Source: Amorphus sp040750475 (GTDB lineage: Bacteria > Pseudomonadota > Alphaproteobacteria > Rhizobiales > Amorphaceae). From it: a DNA stretch of 64,000 nt. Made by a program: the position numbers and the translations under genes. Below, in pieces: positions 16,137 through 24,930 of this stretch. The first letter of the stretch is position 1. Every line of letters starts with the position of its first letter. The notes beneath the pieces are model-generated. The model searched no databases and was not told the DNA's origin. It saw nothing but the letters and a program-made list of their open reading frames with translations. The stretch is from assembly GCF_040750475.1 (NCBI RefSeq), contig NZ_JABJVY010000003.1, positions 62,001-126,000 of the forward strand, read 5' to 3'.

Positions 16137-17114
16137 TTACTTATTGAGCATGTCGACCCACTTGAGCATCTCCGTCACCTGCGCGTCGGTCAGCGGCGCA
16201 TCGAGACGCCGCGAGGCGACGGCCTGCTCGATGCTCAGATCGACGCCCGACACCGGCTTGAGGACCATCGCCGAGCGCGGATAACCACGATCGCGCGCCG
16301 CCTTGGCGACCTCCACGCTCACGTCGTGCATCTGAGCCCACATCTCGACGGCCTCGTCGGTGTCGTAGGCCCAATCGATCGTTTCTTTGAGTGCTGCGAG
16401 GAAACGCTTAGCGACCTCCTCCTTCTCTTCCAGGAAGGCCCGGTTCGCGATGTCGACGCGCACCGATTGATCGGAGATGCCGGGCGCATCATTCCCGGTA
16501 AAGAGGAGGCGGATCTTACCGTTTGCGAGCTCTTCCTCGACGGTCGGAGGCGCAGTCCAGCCGACATCGACCTGACCGGACATTACCGCCGTCAGCGTCG
16601 CCGACGGACCGCCGGTGGGAACCATTTCGGCGTCCACACCCGCATTGTCGACCACGCCCTGCGCCATCAAATGGGAAGACGACCCGGGCCGCGAGAACGA
16701 CACCGAATGCCCGTCAAGATCGGCCACTTTCTCGATCTCACTGTCGCCGCGGACATACCAGAACAGGTCGGACCCGCCGGTGAAGTCACTCGCGATGATT
16801 TGCACGGGGGCACCGCGCGCCCAGGCCGTGATCGCTCCGAGGGTACCCGTCGCCACGGCGACATCCGCCGCACCGGAGATAACGGCCTGCTGCGTGTTGG
16901 CACCGCCGTCGGCCCAATGAATTTCGAGATTGAGCCCGTGCTTCTCGAAGATACCCTTTTCGTTGCCGAAATAGACGAGCGTTGTCGTCCAGAGGCCACG
17001 CTGGGCGCTCGCAACCTTCACCGTGTCCATATCTTGAGCGCCGGCAACGGACGAAGCCGCGATCAGCGTACCTGCGGCGGCGACTGCCGCCAGACGTGCG
17101 AATAGCTTGGCCAT
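16137..17114 (-). CDS. ABC transporter substrate-binding protein (NMT1/TauA/SsuA-like)
   Basis: A 325-residue periplasmic binding protein. Residues 1-26 form a Sec signal peptide ending near SSVAGAQ. The mature part has the NMT1/THI5-like features (LVYFGNEKGIFEKHGLNLEIHWADGG, ISGAADVAVATG) typical of binding proteins for taurine, sulfonates, nitrate or pyrimidine precursors. It is encoded just after two permease genes and an ATPase gene on the same strand, so the four make a complete importer. The ligand is probably the hydroxyacid handled by the downstream enzymes. Confidence 0.92.
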   Translation of the reverse strand: MAKLFARLAAVAAAGTLIAASSVAGAQDMDTVKVASAQRGLWTTTLVYFGNEKGIFEKHGLNLEIHWADGGANTQQAVISGAADVAVATGTLGAITAWARGAPVQIIASDFTGGSDLFWYVRGDSEIEKVADLDGHSVSFSRPGSSSHLMAQGVVDNAGVDAEMVPTGGPSATLTAVMSGQVDVGWTAPPTVEEELANGKIRLLFTGNDAPGISDQSVRVDIANRAFLEEKEEVAKRFLAALKETIDWAYDTDEAVEMWAQMHDVSVEVAKAARDRGYPRSAMVLKPVSGVDLSIEQAVASRRLDAPLTDAQVTEMLKWVDMLNK

Positions 17115-17171
17115 GTTTAGTTCCCCTCTTGGCAGTTTTGGTTCGACGGCCCGAGGTCGATGCGTGGGCCG

Positions 17172-17969
17172 TCACTTCATCTCGACTTTACTGACAAGCC
17201 GATCGATGATCGCATTCGCGCCGAGTGCGATGACAAATGTAATGAGAAGAATTGCGTACATTTCCGGGATTCGGAAGAAATTATAAGACTGTATAATTAA
17301 GTAACCGAGCCCCGCATTCGCCATTTTTATTTCAGCAAGCAGGGTCCCCACGATCGCGACGCCGAGCGCAAGGCGCAGGCTTCCGAGAACGCCTCGAAGC
17401 ATGGAGGGGAAGTAGGCGTAGCGAATCTTATCCAGCACGGTGCCGTTGAGACTTTCGATCACACGGAGATAGACCGGCCGAATGCCACGCGCGCTGGCAT
17501 ATGAGGCCACGAATACCGGAAAGAAAGCCGACATCGCGGCCTTCGCGATCTTCGCCTCCATGCCCAAGCCGAAGATCAGCATGATGATCGGAAGAAAGAC
17601 GATCTTGGGAGTGGGAGAGATCCATAGAAGGATCGGCTCGAGCACATCGCCAACCAGGCGGCTTGCCGCGAAATAGATGCCAACGGCCAGCCCCGCGATG
17701 GTGCCAATGGCCAAACCCGCGAGCACCTCCGTCGCCGTTACCCCGAGATGGCCGTAAAATTCGCTGCTGGTCAGCAACTTGACCGTCTCATCGCCAATCT
17801 CGAGCGCCGAGGGAAGAATGCCCTCGAAGAAGAGGCCGGATCGCGAGAGCCCCTCGTAGCATACGAGCGCGAGCAGCACCGCCGCGATACGAACCATGGC
17901 GACCTTGGCGCCGAGCGACGGCTGCCATCGCACCGTTTTCGAATACGACTTCAGCGCTTGCTCAGCCAC
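17172..17969 (-). CDS. ABC transporter permease (SsuC/TauC type)
   Basis: This 265-residue inner-membrane protein has about six membrane segments. Around residue 190 it has the EAA-type loop that contacts the ATPase (YFPSMLRGVLGSLRLALGVA). It overlaps the preceding permease gene by 19 bases. With the second permease it would form a heterodimeric channel, which is less common than the usual single permease in this transporter family. Confidence 0.9.
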   Translation of the reverse strand: MAEQALKSYSKTVRWQPSLGAKVAMVRIAAVLLALVCYEGLSRSGLFFEGILPSALEIGDETVKLLTSSEFYGHLGVTATEVLAGLAIGTIAGLAVGIYFAASRLVGDVLEPILLWISPTPKIVFLPIIMLIFGLGMEAKIAKAAMSAFFPVFVASYASARGIRPVYLRVIESLNGTVLDKIRYAYFPSMLRGVLGSLRLALGVAIVGTLLAEIKMANAGLGYLIIQSYNFFRIPEMYAILLITFVIALGANAIIDRLVSKVEMK

Positions 17970-18703
17970 GATTCACACCGCTCAAGAATAGTGAAGAAGA
18001 TGACACTCGTGAGCACGACAAACAGGATCGCGCCGTACATTGCGGGGATGTCATACCGGTCGTACATCGCCCCGACCAAATACCCAAGCCCACCAATACT
18101 CACCAAGAAGTCGATCGCGACAATATTTATGAGTATGTATATGAGAGAAATACGAATTCCGGCAAAAATATGCGGAAGTACCGCCGGCACCGTCACATGC
18201 CTTAGCCTCTGCCGCTCGGTCATGTTGAGGCTGACCGCCACGTTCTCCAGGACCCGCGGGATCGCCAAATAGCCTTCGATCGTTTTCAAAGCGATCGGCA
18301 CCACGCCGACCAGCGCGCCCATCACCACGAGGGTCACGTAGCCCCGGCCGAAGACCACGAGAAACAGCGGATAGAGCAGGATGATCGGCGCGGAAAAGGC
18401 CGCGCCCAGCCAGCCCTCGAACGACCGACGAAGCAATTCGCTGCGAGCGACGATCACGCCCAACGGCAGCCCCACAACGATGGCCACCAGCGCGGCGACG
18501 AAGGTCATCGCAAACGTGCGGGCAAACAGAACGGGCAGCCCTTCGTAGCGGATGAGATCGACAATCGCCGCAAGCGCCGAGGACGGAGACGCCACCACAT
18601 AGGGCGAAACGATCTGCAGCGAGACCAGCACCTGAAGCACAAGCGCGGCCGCAACGATCACGGCAAGCGTTAGCGAGCGCTTATACCAGAGCAGCCCACT
18701 CAT
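17951..18703 (-). CDS. ABC transporter permease (second)
   Basis: A 250-residue permease of the binding-protein-dependent type, starting at ATG 18703 with an ATGA overlap with the ATPase gene. It has about six membrane segments, and the ATPase-contacting loop is near TVPAVLPHIFAGIRISLIY. It pairs with the permease immediately downstream. Confidence 0.9.
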   Translation of the reverse strand: MSGLLWYKRSLTLAVIVAAALVLQVLVSLQIVSPYVVASPSSALAAIVDLIRYEGLPVLFARTFAMTFVAALVAIVVGLPLGVIVARSELLRRSFEGWLGAAFSAPIILLYPLFLVVFGRGYVTLVVMGALVGVVPIALKTIEGYLAIPRVLENVAVSLNMTERQRLRHVTVPAVLPHIFAGIRISLIYILINIVAIDFLVSIGGLGYLVGAMYDRYDIPAMYGAILFVVLTSVIFFTILERCESWLSKR

Positions 18704-19509
18704 GCCGCCCCCGACGCGGCACGCGCACCGCCCTCGGCCGCCATGCCCTTGGAGGCCTCCGTCCGCAGGTCGCGCCAAATTTCGCCGACATACTCACCGA
18801 ACTCCGGCGAGCTCAGCGCATCCGACGTTCGCGGGCGCGGCAGATCGATGTCGATGATCCGCTTAATGCGACCAGGACGGTAGCTCATGATCACGACGCG
18901 GTCGCTCATCTGGACCGCCTCGGTGATGTTGTGCGTGATGAGAAGCGTCGTCTGCCGCATGGACTGGCAGATCTCGAGCAGCTTGTCGCAAAGGAGAAGC
19001 CGGGTCTGCTCATCGAGCGCACCGAAGGGCTCGTCCATCAGCATGATGCGCGGCTCGAACGCGAACGTCCGTGCGATCGAGATGCGCTGCTTCATGCCAC
19101 CGGACAATTGTGAGGGGTAGTGCCCCTCGAAACCCTCCAGTCCCACCATGCGGATGAGCTCGCGACCGCGGGAGTCGCGCTCTTTTTTTGACACACCCGA
19201 GACCTGGAGCGGCAGAACGACGTTTTCCAACGCCGTGCGCCAGGGGAAAGTCGACTCCTCCTGAAACACCATACCGATGTCATGGTGAGAACCGACCGCC
19301 GGCCGACCGTCCACCTCGATCCGACCATCGTAATCCGGCTGCAGCCCCCCGATAATCGAAAACAGTGTGGACTTCCCACACCCCGACGGGCCGATCACCG
19401 ACACGAACTCCCCCTCGTGAACCTCAAGGTCCACAGCATCGAGAGCTTTTACGACTTGGCCCTTTACGGCGAAGCTCTTGCTTACGCCGGAGACATTCAG
19501 AACGCCCAC
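18700..19509 (-). CDS. ABC transporter ATP-binding protein (SsuB/TauB type)
   Basis: The 269-residue ATPase has Walker A GPSGCGKST, Q-loop MVFQEESTFPWRT, signature LSGGMKQR, Walker B IMLMDEPFGALDEQ and switch histidine LITHN, all intact. It is the first gene of the long minus-strand operon that continues through the permeases, binding protein, alpha-hydroxyacid dehydrogenase, Rieske protein, amidohydrolase, ThDP enzyme and MFS transporter. It starts at ATG 19509, divergent from the aldehyde dehydrogenase. Confidence 0.95.
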   Translation of the reverse strand: MGVLNVSGVSKSFAVKGQVVKALDAVDLEVHEGEFVSVIGPSGCGKSTLFSIIGGLQPDYDGRIEVDGRPAVGSHHDIGMVFQEESTFPWRTALENVVLPLQVSGVSKKERDSRGRELIRMVGLEGFEGHYPSQLSGGMKQRISIARTFAFEPRIMLMDEPFGALDEQTRLLLCDKLLEICQSMRQTTLLITHNITEAVQMSDRVVIMSYRPGRIKRIIDIDLPRPRTSDALSSPEFGEYVGEIWRDLRTEASKGMAAEGGARAASGAA

Positions 19510-19839
19510 ACCAATCCCCTCTTATTTTGTGCGGCAAGTGGATGAGATCACACTCTGGAACACTTGTGAACCGAAAATCGGGACAAGACACAAAAATTGA
19601 CCAATACCGGCAAGTGTTGGGCAGTTCTTGGTGCAAATCGCTGCTTTGGCGACGGGAGAGACCCGCAAATTTCGCTCATTTTGGGCGGCATGGGCCGCAG
19701 CTTCGGCCGGCTCATCGGCGACGGCGTCGCCGTAATGAAAATTTTTGGGACTTGTACAATTTATATTGCAAAGCAATCGGCATGCCACTACGACTCTCCG
19801 AAGATGGTTGGCCGCATCCGCACACGGGGAGATGGACCG
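19510..19839. other. Divergent promoter region between ABC operon and aldehyde dehydrogenase
   Basis: About 330 bases with no supported gene. It contains an 8-base inverted repeat, AACACTTG at 19559-19566 and CAAGTGTT at 19611-19618, and the palindrome TTGTACAA at 19752-19759. The sequence near 19735-19775 is AT-rich. These are the likely places for promoters and operators of the two divergent units. Confidence 0.55.
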
Positions 19840-21318
19840 ATGCCCCATCAAGCGCTCTCGATGATCGACATCGGTCGCAACGCCTTGTTCTATGGTGGGA
19901 AGTGGCAGGCGCCGTTCAGCGACGCCCGGATCGACGTGGTCAATCCCGCCGACGGATCACCACTCGGCTCTGTCGTCGATGCGAACGCACAAGATGTGGA
20001 CGCCGCCGTTGAAGCGGCCAGGCGCGCCTTTCCGGCTTGGAGGGATCTGCCCCCGGTCGAGCGCGCCAAGCTGATGATCAAGGCGGCCAACGCCTTGAGA
20101 TCCCATTCCGACGAGCTCGCCTATCTCGACGCGCTCGATGCCGGCCTGCCAATCCGCATGATGGCCAACGACGTGGAGATGGCCGCCAGCCAAATTGAGT
20201 ATTTCGCCGGCCTGGTGCGCGAAACGAAGGGCGACACGCTCCCGATGGGCCCCGGTTCTCTCAACTATTCCGTCCGGGAACCCCTGGGCGTCGTCGTACG
20301 CATTCACCCCTTCAACCATCCCATCATGTTCGCGGCGGCAAAGGTCGCCCCAGCCCTCGCCGCGGGCAATGTCGTGATCGGGAAACCGGCCGATCAGACG
20401 CCACTTTCCGCGCTCGCCCTCGCCGAGATCTGGAAGGATATCTTTCCGCCGAGCGTCTTCAACCTGATCACCGGCTCGCGGGAGTGTGGGGCGCACCTCG
20501 TCGCTCACTGCGGTGTGGCAAAGGTCGGCGTGATCGGGAGCGTGGAGACCGGCCGCGCCGTGATGCGCAGCGCTGCCGACACGTTGAAGAAGGTTACCTT
20601 GGAGCTCGGCGGCAAGAATGCGCTCATCGCCTATCCGGACGCGCGGACGTCCGACATTGCGCAAGCCGCGGTCAAAGGAATGAACCTCGACTGGACGGCC
20701 GGCCAGTCATGCGGGTCCACCACCCGTATCTTCCTCCACGAAGCCGTCCACGACGCGGTGGTGGAAGAGATGAAGCAGCTCCTGTCGGAGATCCGATTGG
20801 GGCCTCCGACCGACCCCGCCACGGAAATGGGCTGCCTTGTCAGCGAACGCCAACGCGACCGGGTTTTGTCCTACGTCGCCACGGCCAAACAGGAAGGGGC
20901 CACGCTCGTGTGCGGCGGCGCCGCACCGGAAGACCCGGCCCTTGCTGGCGGATATTTCGTCTTGCCGACCCTCTTCACCGATGTCGCCCCCGGTATGACG
21001 ATCGCCCGAGAGGAGATTTTCGGTCCCGTGATGGCCGTGTTCCGCTGGTCTGACGAAGAACAGATGCTCGCCGAAGTCAACGCGCTGGACTATGGGCTCG
21101 CCGCCTCAATCTGGACGAACGATCTGGCGACCGCCCATCGCTGCGCAGCGAAGACGGAGGCCGGCTATATCTGGATCAACGGTGTTGGAGCCCACTTCGT
21201 CGGCGCGCCGTTCGGCGGCTACAAGCAGTCCGGGCTCGGCCGCGAGGAGTGCCTGGAGGACCTGCTGAGCTACACGCAGACAAAAAACGTAAATCTCAGC
21301 CTCAGCCGTTCTCCGTAG
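19840..21318 (+). CDS. Aldehyde dehydrogenase (NAD(P)+-dependent)
   Basis: A 492-residue member of the aldehyde dehydrogenase superfamily, which oxidises aldehydes to acids. The catalytic glutamate lies in LELGGKNALI. The nucleophilic cysteine is in DWTAGQSCGSTTRIF, and the cofactor-fold motif IHPFNHPI and EEIFGPV are present. ATG 19840 follows CGGGGAGATGG; an ATG seven codons later is possible, while frames upstream to 19597 are not convincing. It is transcribed divergently from the ABC/hydroxyacid operon and is well placed to oxidise the aldehyde made by the ThDP enzyme. Substrate specificity cannot be read. Confidence 0.92.
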   Translation: MPHQALSMIDIGRNALFYGGKWQAPFSDARIDVVNPADGSPLGSVVDANAQDVDAAVEAARRAFPAWRDLPPVERAKLMIKAANALRSHSDELAYLDALDAGLPIRMMANDVEMAASQIEYFAGLVRETKGDTLPMGPGSLNYSVREPLGVVVRIHPFNHPIMFAAAKVAPALAAGNVVIGKPADQTPLSALALAEIWKDIFPPSVFNLITGSRECGAHLVAHCGVAKVGVIGSVETGRAVMRSAADTLKKVTLELGGKNALIAYPDARTSDIAQAAVKGMNLDWTAGQSCGSTTRIFLHEAVHDAVVEEMKQLLSEIRLGPPTDPATEMGCLVSERQRDRVLSYVATAKQEGATLVCGGAAPEDPALAGGYFVLPTLFTDVAPGMTIAREEIFGPVMAVFRWSDEEQMLAEVNALDYGLAASIWTNDLATAHRCAAKTEAGYIWINGVGAHFVGAPFGGYKQSGLGREECLEDLLSYTQTKNVNLSLSRSP

Positions 21319-21354
21319 CCTGGAGCGAAGGCTGCAAGGCGACTGGTACGAGAT

Positions 21355-22242
21355 CTATTCCGATGCCGTCGAATCCAACAGCTCGCGCAGATAGGCGGCG
21401 GCGTCCCGACCTTTCAGCGCGGCACGCCACATCTCCGTGACGACCTTCTCATGCAGATCGACGGCTTCGTTGGAGGAGGTGATCATGGCGACACCCAGGC
21501 GCACGTTGGGCTGCTCGCCGAGCCGGAAGGGGCTGATGGAGAGCGTTTTCTTGTCGCCGTTGCGGAAGATCTGAAACGCCGTGTGCGGAAGCGAGTCCGT
21601 CACCAGCCCGATCTGGACGCCAATCGGCTCGGCCTCGACGACCGCAGCGAAATGCTCGATTTCCGCGCGCGCCCGCTCGCGCCGCTTGCGGATATCGGCC
21701 GCCGTGACGAACGGCCGGCCGACGAAGCCGGAGCGAAGCAGCCGCTCAATGTCCAGCGCGGAGATCAGATTGACGATGGAGGGCCTACGCTCCTCGTACA
21801 CGCGACGGCGCTTGGCCAGGATCTCCATGATCTTGTGGATGTCGGCGACCGTCTTCTCCCGATCGGTCGCATTGTCGGGAACGCTTTCCAGAAGGATCGG
21901 CTCCAGGCCGGCCTCGAACTGTGGCGACGACAGGAGAAAAGAGATCGGCCCGGCCAGCACGAAGATGCGCTCGGCGTCCTCCTCAAGCTGCCTGAGCCTC
22001 TCGAAATAGGTCACGGCGGAGGAAATGTATTCGATTTCGACGCCAAGCAACGTCGGCAGCGAGACGCCAAGAAGCTCGGAGAGGCTGGTCAGCGTCTCGA
22101 TCTTGACGACTTCGCCCTTCTCGAGCCGATAGAGCGCGGTGCGCGAAATGCCGATCCGACGGGCGATCTGTTCGGCGCTCAAACCAGAGCCCATCCTGAA
22201 TGCCCGCAGCCGCTGGCCGATCTCCGAATAGCGAATGCTCAA
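21355..22242 (-). CDS. XRE-family transcriptional regulator with C-terminal sensor-like domain
   Basis: This 295-residue protein has an N-terminal Cro/C1-type helix-turn-helix (about residues 8-62: RLRAFRMGSGLSAEQIARR, then ISRTALYRLEKGE). A larger C-terminal domain of about 220 residues follows, probably for ligand sensing or dimerisation. It lies downstream of the molybdenum hydroxylase operon and is convergent with the aldehyde dehydrogenase. Palindromic sites at 22305-22430 just upstream of its start suggest autoregulation, and it is the best candidate for controlling the adjacent catabolic genes. Confidence 0.88.
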   Translation of the reverse strand: MSIRYSEIGQRLRAFRMGSGLSAEQIARRIGISRTALYRLEKGEVVKIETLTSLSELLGVSLPTLLGVEIEYISSAVTYFERLRQLEEDAERIFVLAGPISFLLSSPQFEAGLEPILLESVPDNATDREKTVADIHKIMEILAKRRRVYEERRPSIVNLISALDIERLLRSGFVGRPFVTAADIRKRRERARAEIEHFAAVVEAEPIGVQIGLVTDSLPHTAFQIFRNGDKKTLSISPFRLGEQPNVRLGVAMITSSNEAVDLHEKVVTEMWRAALKGRDAAAYLRELLDSTASE

Positions 22243-22664
22243 ATCCGAGTCTCTCCCTGGCGAACGCTGCTGCCCTCTTTTGCGAAGGACCGCACTTTGC
22301 AGTCTAGGTTATGAGCTCATAAATCCGGGCGCTCCGGGCAGAGGTGACTTGGCCGAATGTCAGGAGCAAGAACGTTCGCATTTATGAGTCCATGACCTAG
22401 GCCCTGCGCGTCTACGGACAATGAGCTCATCGATTCTCGGCAAACTCAATGCATAGCCTCTTCGCGTACATGGGATGACACCGTTTCGGCAAGCAGGATT
22501 GCCAGCGACCGGACCTCATTGTCCGCAGAAAGCGGCCTCCTTTGGCAGTCGAAACCGGGATTAGCGATATCCGGAGAAGGGGCACGTTCGAGGACCGATT
22601 GGCGCGCACCGCCTGTAGCCTCATTTTCGACGACCGGGAAACGCACCCTATTCTCACATAAAAT
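22243..22664. other. Intergenic region upstream of the XRE regulator
   Basis: About 420 bases between the deacetylase and regulator genes, which run in the same direction. Short frames here have no coding character. The regulator-proximal part contains three ATGAGCTCAT-like palindromes. The rest shows nothing I can name. Confidence 0.55.
22305..22430. promoter_or_regulatory. Cluster of ATGAGCTCAT palindromes (candidate XRE operators)
   Basis: A perfect 14-base palindrome TTATGAGCTCATAA is at 22309-22322, an imperfect copy is at 22382-22395, and a 10-base palindrome ATGAGCTCAT is at 22421-22430. The flanks of the first two also match in inverted orientation: CTAGGTTATGAGCTCATAAAT at 22305-22325 and its near reverse complement at 22380-22400 agree at 18 of 21 positions. 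The array begins 63 bases upstream of the regulator start codon, the normal place for autoregulatory operators. Confidence 0.62.
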
Positions 22665-23546
22665 TCAGGGAATCGGCTGCCCCTTGCAGTATTCGGCGAC
22701 GCCTCCGAGCGTGGTGATCCAAAGATCGTCGCGGCGCTTCAGCACATGCTCCATGGCCCGGCGAAAGGCGCGCAACCGATAGGGCTGACCGATCACGAAG
22801 GAGTGCAACACGATCGTGAAGACGAGCGGCCGTTTGCGCGATTGCAGCAGCATTTCGTCGAACTGATCGACTATCATCGCCTCGAAGTTCCGTGCGCCCT
22901 CCTGCCGAAAGACCATGGAGGGAGAATCGTTGAGCTCGATCGAATAGGGCACGGACATGATCGGCCCGGACCGCGTCTTCATCCAAAAGGGCTGATCGTC
23001 GGCAGGCCAATCGAGCACATAGTCATACCCGGCCTCTTTCAGAAGATCCAGCGTGACGTCGGTCTGCGCCAGATACGGGCCGAGCCAGCCTTTCGGCGGC
23101 GTTCCGGCGAAACGACGGATCGCCTCCGTCGCCTCGGCGATCATGCGGCGCTCTTCATCCTCGCCGAAGACATCCTGGCGCTCCGCATTGGTCCGCCCAT
23201 GACCGACGAACTCATCGCCACGTTCAAGGATCCGTTCCGCGATCTGCGGACAGTGATCGAACAGCAGCGAGTTGAAATTGTGAGATGCGGGAAGGCCCAG
23301 ATCTTCCATGAGATCGAACAGATACCACTGGCCGACGCGATTTCCGTAGTCACGCCAGGCGAAGTTCCGGCTGGTCTGCGGAGCTCCGACGGTCGCGCTG
23401 TCGCTGCCAAGACCATCGCAGAAACTGAAGATCTCGATGTTATTGCAGATGCAGAGCGCAAGCCGCTTGCCATCGGGCCAAGTATAGTCCGCCCGGTCGA
23501 CGAGGGGCACGTAGTCGTAGCGGTCGTGGGCTTTGAGCTCGATCAT
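22665..23546 (-). CDS. Polysaccharide deacetylase-family hydrolase (PuuE/cyclic imidase-like)
   Basis: The 293-residue protein belongs to the NodB/polysaccharide deacetylase fold, but its sequence (WPDGKRLALCICNNIEIF, FVGHGRTNAER, GWLGPYLAQTDVT) resembles the PuuE branch. That branch contains metal-independent allantoinases and cyclic imide hydrolases rather than chitin or peptidoglycan deacetylases, and there is no signal peptide. It would then open a cyclic amide ring in the cytoplasm. The ATG at 23546 overlaps the stop of the 2Fe-2S subunit by one base, so it is the final gene of the molybdenum hydroxylase operon, which supports a role on the hydroxylated product. Confidence 0.82.
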   Translation of the reverse strand: MIELKAHDRYDYVPLVDRADYTWPDGKRLALCICNNIEIFSFCDGLGSDSATVGAPQTSRNFAWRDYGNRVGQWYLFDLMEDLGLPASHNFNSLLFDHCPQIAERILERGDEFVGHGRTNAERQDVFGEDEERRMIAEATEAIRRFAGTPPKGWLGPYLAQTDVTLDLLKEAGYDYVLDWPADDQPFWMKTRSGPIMSVPYSIELNDSPSMVFRQEGARNFEAMIVDQFDEMLLQSRKRPLVFTIVLHSFVIGQPYRLRAFRRAMEHVLKRRDDLWITTLGGVAEYCKGQPIP

Positions 23547-24043
23547 CACGCTTCGACCTTGCGATGCGACGCCCCACGCAGCTCCGTGGAGACGGCACGC
23601 ACCGCTTTGACGATGTTCTGGTAACCCGTACAGCGGCACAGGTTGGAGGACAGGATGTCGACGAGGTCGTCGTCGGTGACGTCCGGATCGTTCTCGTAGG
23701 CCCCAACGATCAACATCAGAAAGCCCGGCGTACAGAAGCCGCACTGCAGGGCGTGATTGTCCATGAACGCCTTCTGCAAAGGATGCAGCGTGCCGCCGTC
23801 GGCAAGATCCTCCACGGTGCGGATCTCCGACCCGACCGCCTGGTGCGCGAACATGAGGCATGACCGCACCGGCCTTTCGTCAACAAGCACGGTGCAGGCC
23901 CCGCACACGCCGTGCTCGCATCCCAGATGCGTCCCGGTCAGGCCGCAGTCCTCGCGCAGCGCATCCGCCAGCGTCTTCCGCGGCTCGACCCGGATCTTGT
24001 AGGTGGACTTGTTGACGGTCAGTTCGATGTCGCTCTTGTCCAT
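23546..24043 (-). CDS. Molybdenum hydroxylase 2Fe-2S subunit (CoxS-like)
   Basis: This 165-residue electron-transfer subunit has the two 2Fe-2S clusters of the xanthine oxidase/CO dehydrogenase family: C42, C47, C50 and C62 in the N-terminal ferredoxin domain, and C101, C104, C136 and C138 in the C-terminal helical domain (QCGFCTPG, NLCRCTGY). Length is standard. It lies two bases after the FAD subunit gene and overlaps the deacetylase by one base. It should pass electrons from the molybdenum site to FAD. Confidence 0.95.
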   Translation of the reverse strand: MDKSDIELTVNKSTYKIRVEPRKTLADALREDCGLTGTHLGCEHGVCGACTVLVDERPVRSCLMFAHQAVGSEIRTVEDLADGGTLHPLQKAFMDNHALQCGFCTPGFLMLIVGAYENDPDVTDDDLVDILSSNLCRCTGYQNIVKAVRAVSTELRGASHRKVEA

Positions 24044-24045
24044 AA

Positions 24046-24930
24046 TCAGATGCTTTCGTGTCTACCGGCGTCCACCAGCCCCGTGCGCTCCAGCGCACGC
24101 CGCAGGCAGACGGAAGCGAGATCGCGGCGATAGTCGGCCGACGTCGCCGCATCCTCCATCGGATCGACCGCGGCCGCGGCCGCGTCTCCTGCCGCGCGCC
24201 AAAGGTCCGCACTCGGCTTCTCGCCCACAACGACCGCCTCCGCCTCAGGGATGCGGCGCGCCGTCTCCTCGATCGCCCCGAGCCCAAGGCGGGTCTCGAC
24301 GATCCGTCCGTCCTCGACCCTGACCGTCGCCAGCGCCATGCCAAGCGCGTAGTCGCCGGCGCGTCGGGAGAATTCGTAGAAGCCGAAACGCACGTCCGGC
24401 GAAAGCAGCGGAAGGCGCGCCCGCAGCAGCATTTCGCCGGTGTCGAGGGCGGTCGTCATCGCCCCTTCGAGGAAGTCCTCGACCGCGATCCGCCGCCGCT
24501 GCGATGCCGAAGCGACCTCGAGTTGCGCCCCCAGCGTCGCCGCGACGAGGCACCATTCGGAGGCCGGGTCGGCATGGGCAAGGCTGCCGCAAAAGGTGCC
24601 CCGCATGCGGATCGGATAGTGGGCGATCGAGCGCGACACCGTGGCCATGAGGTGGCCGAGCGGCCCGGGCGCAAGCGGACGGTGGAAGGTCGCGTGCCGC
24701 GCCACCGCACCGATCACCAGCTCGTCGCCCTCCGTCGTGACCGCATCCAGCCCGGCCACCTTGTTGATGTCCACGAGGTGGGGCGGAAAGGCGACGCGAA
24801 GCGCCATCATCGGCACGAGGCTCTGGCCGCCGGCCAGAACGAGACCGCCCTCCTCGGCGACCTCGCCAAGCACGGCAAGGGCGTCCTCAACGGTCGTCGG
24901 TTGATGAAGTTCGAACGGCGCAGGCTTCAA
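24046..24930 (-). CDS. Molybdenum hydroxylase FAD-binding subunit (CoxM-like)
   Basis: A 294-residue medium subunit of the xanthine oxidase/CO dehydrogenase family. The FAD-binding motifs are seen in VLAGGQSLVPMMALR near residue 35 and in GTFCGSLAHADPASEW near residue 110. The latter replaces the more usual TxGG sequence. The start is a TTG at 24930, preceded by AGAGAGGAG and overlapping the stop of the aldolase-like gene as TTGA; I found no better ATG. It completes a three-part enzyme with the 2Fe-2S subunit and one or both of the large subunits. Confidence 0.92.
   Translation of the reverse strand: MKPAPFELHQPTTVEDALAVLGEVAEEGGLVLAGGQSLVPMMALRVAFPPHLVDINKVAGLDAVTTEGDELVIGAVARHATFHRPLAPGPLGHLMATVSRSIAHYPIRMRGTFCGSLAHADPASEWCLVAATLGAQLEVASASQRRRIAVEDFLEGAMTTALDTGEMLLRARLPLLSPDVRFGFYEFSRRAGDYALGMALATVRVEDGRIVETRLGLGAIEETARRIPEAEAVVVGEKPSADLWRAAGDAAAAAVDPMEDAATSADYRRDLASVCLRRALERTGLVDAGRHESI

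Noticed and set aside
22427..22657. Short minus-strand open frames in the gap upstream of the XRE regulator
   Set aside because: No ribosome sites, poor codon bias and no recognisable product; one overlaps operator-like palindromes.
22665..23546. Chitooligosaccharide or peptidoglycan deacetylase
   Set aside because: The sequence is closer to PuuE/cyclic amidase proteins, lacks a signal peptide and sits in an intracellular catabolic operon.
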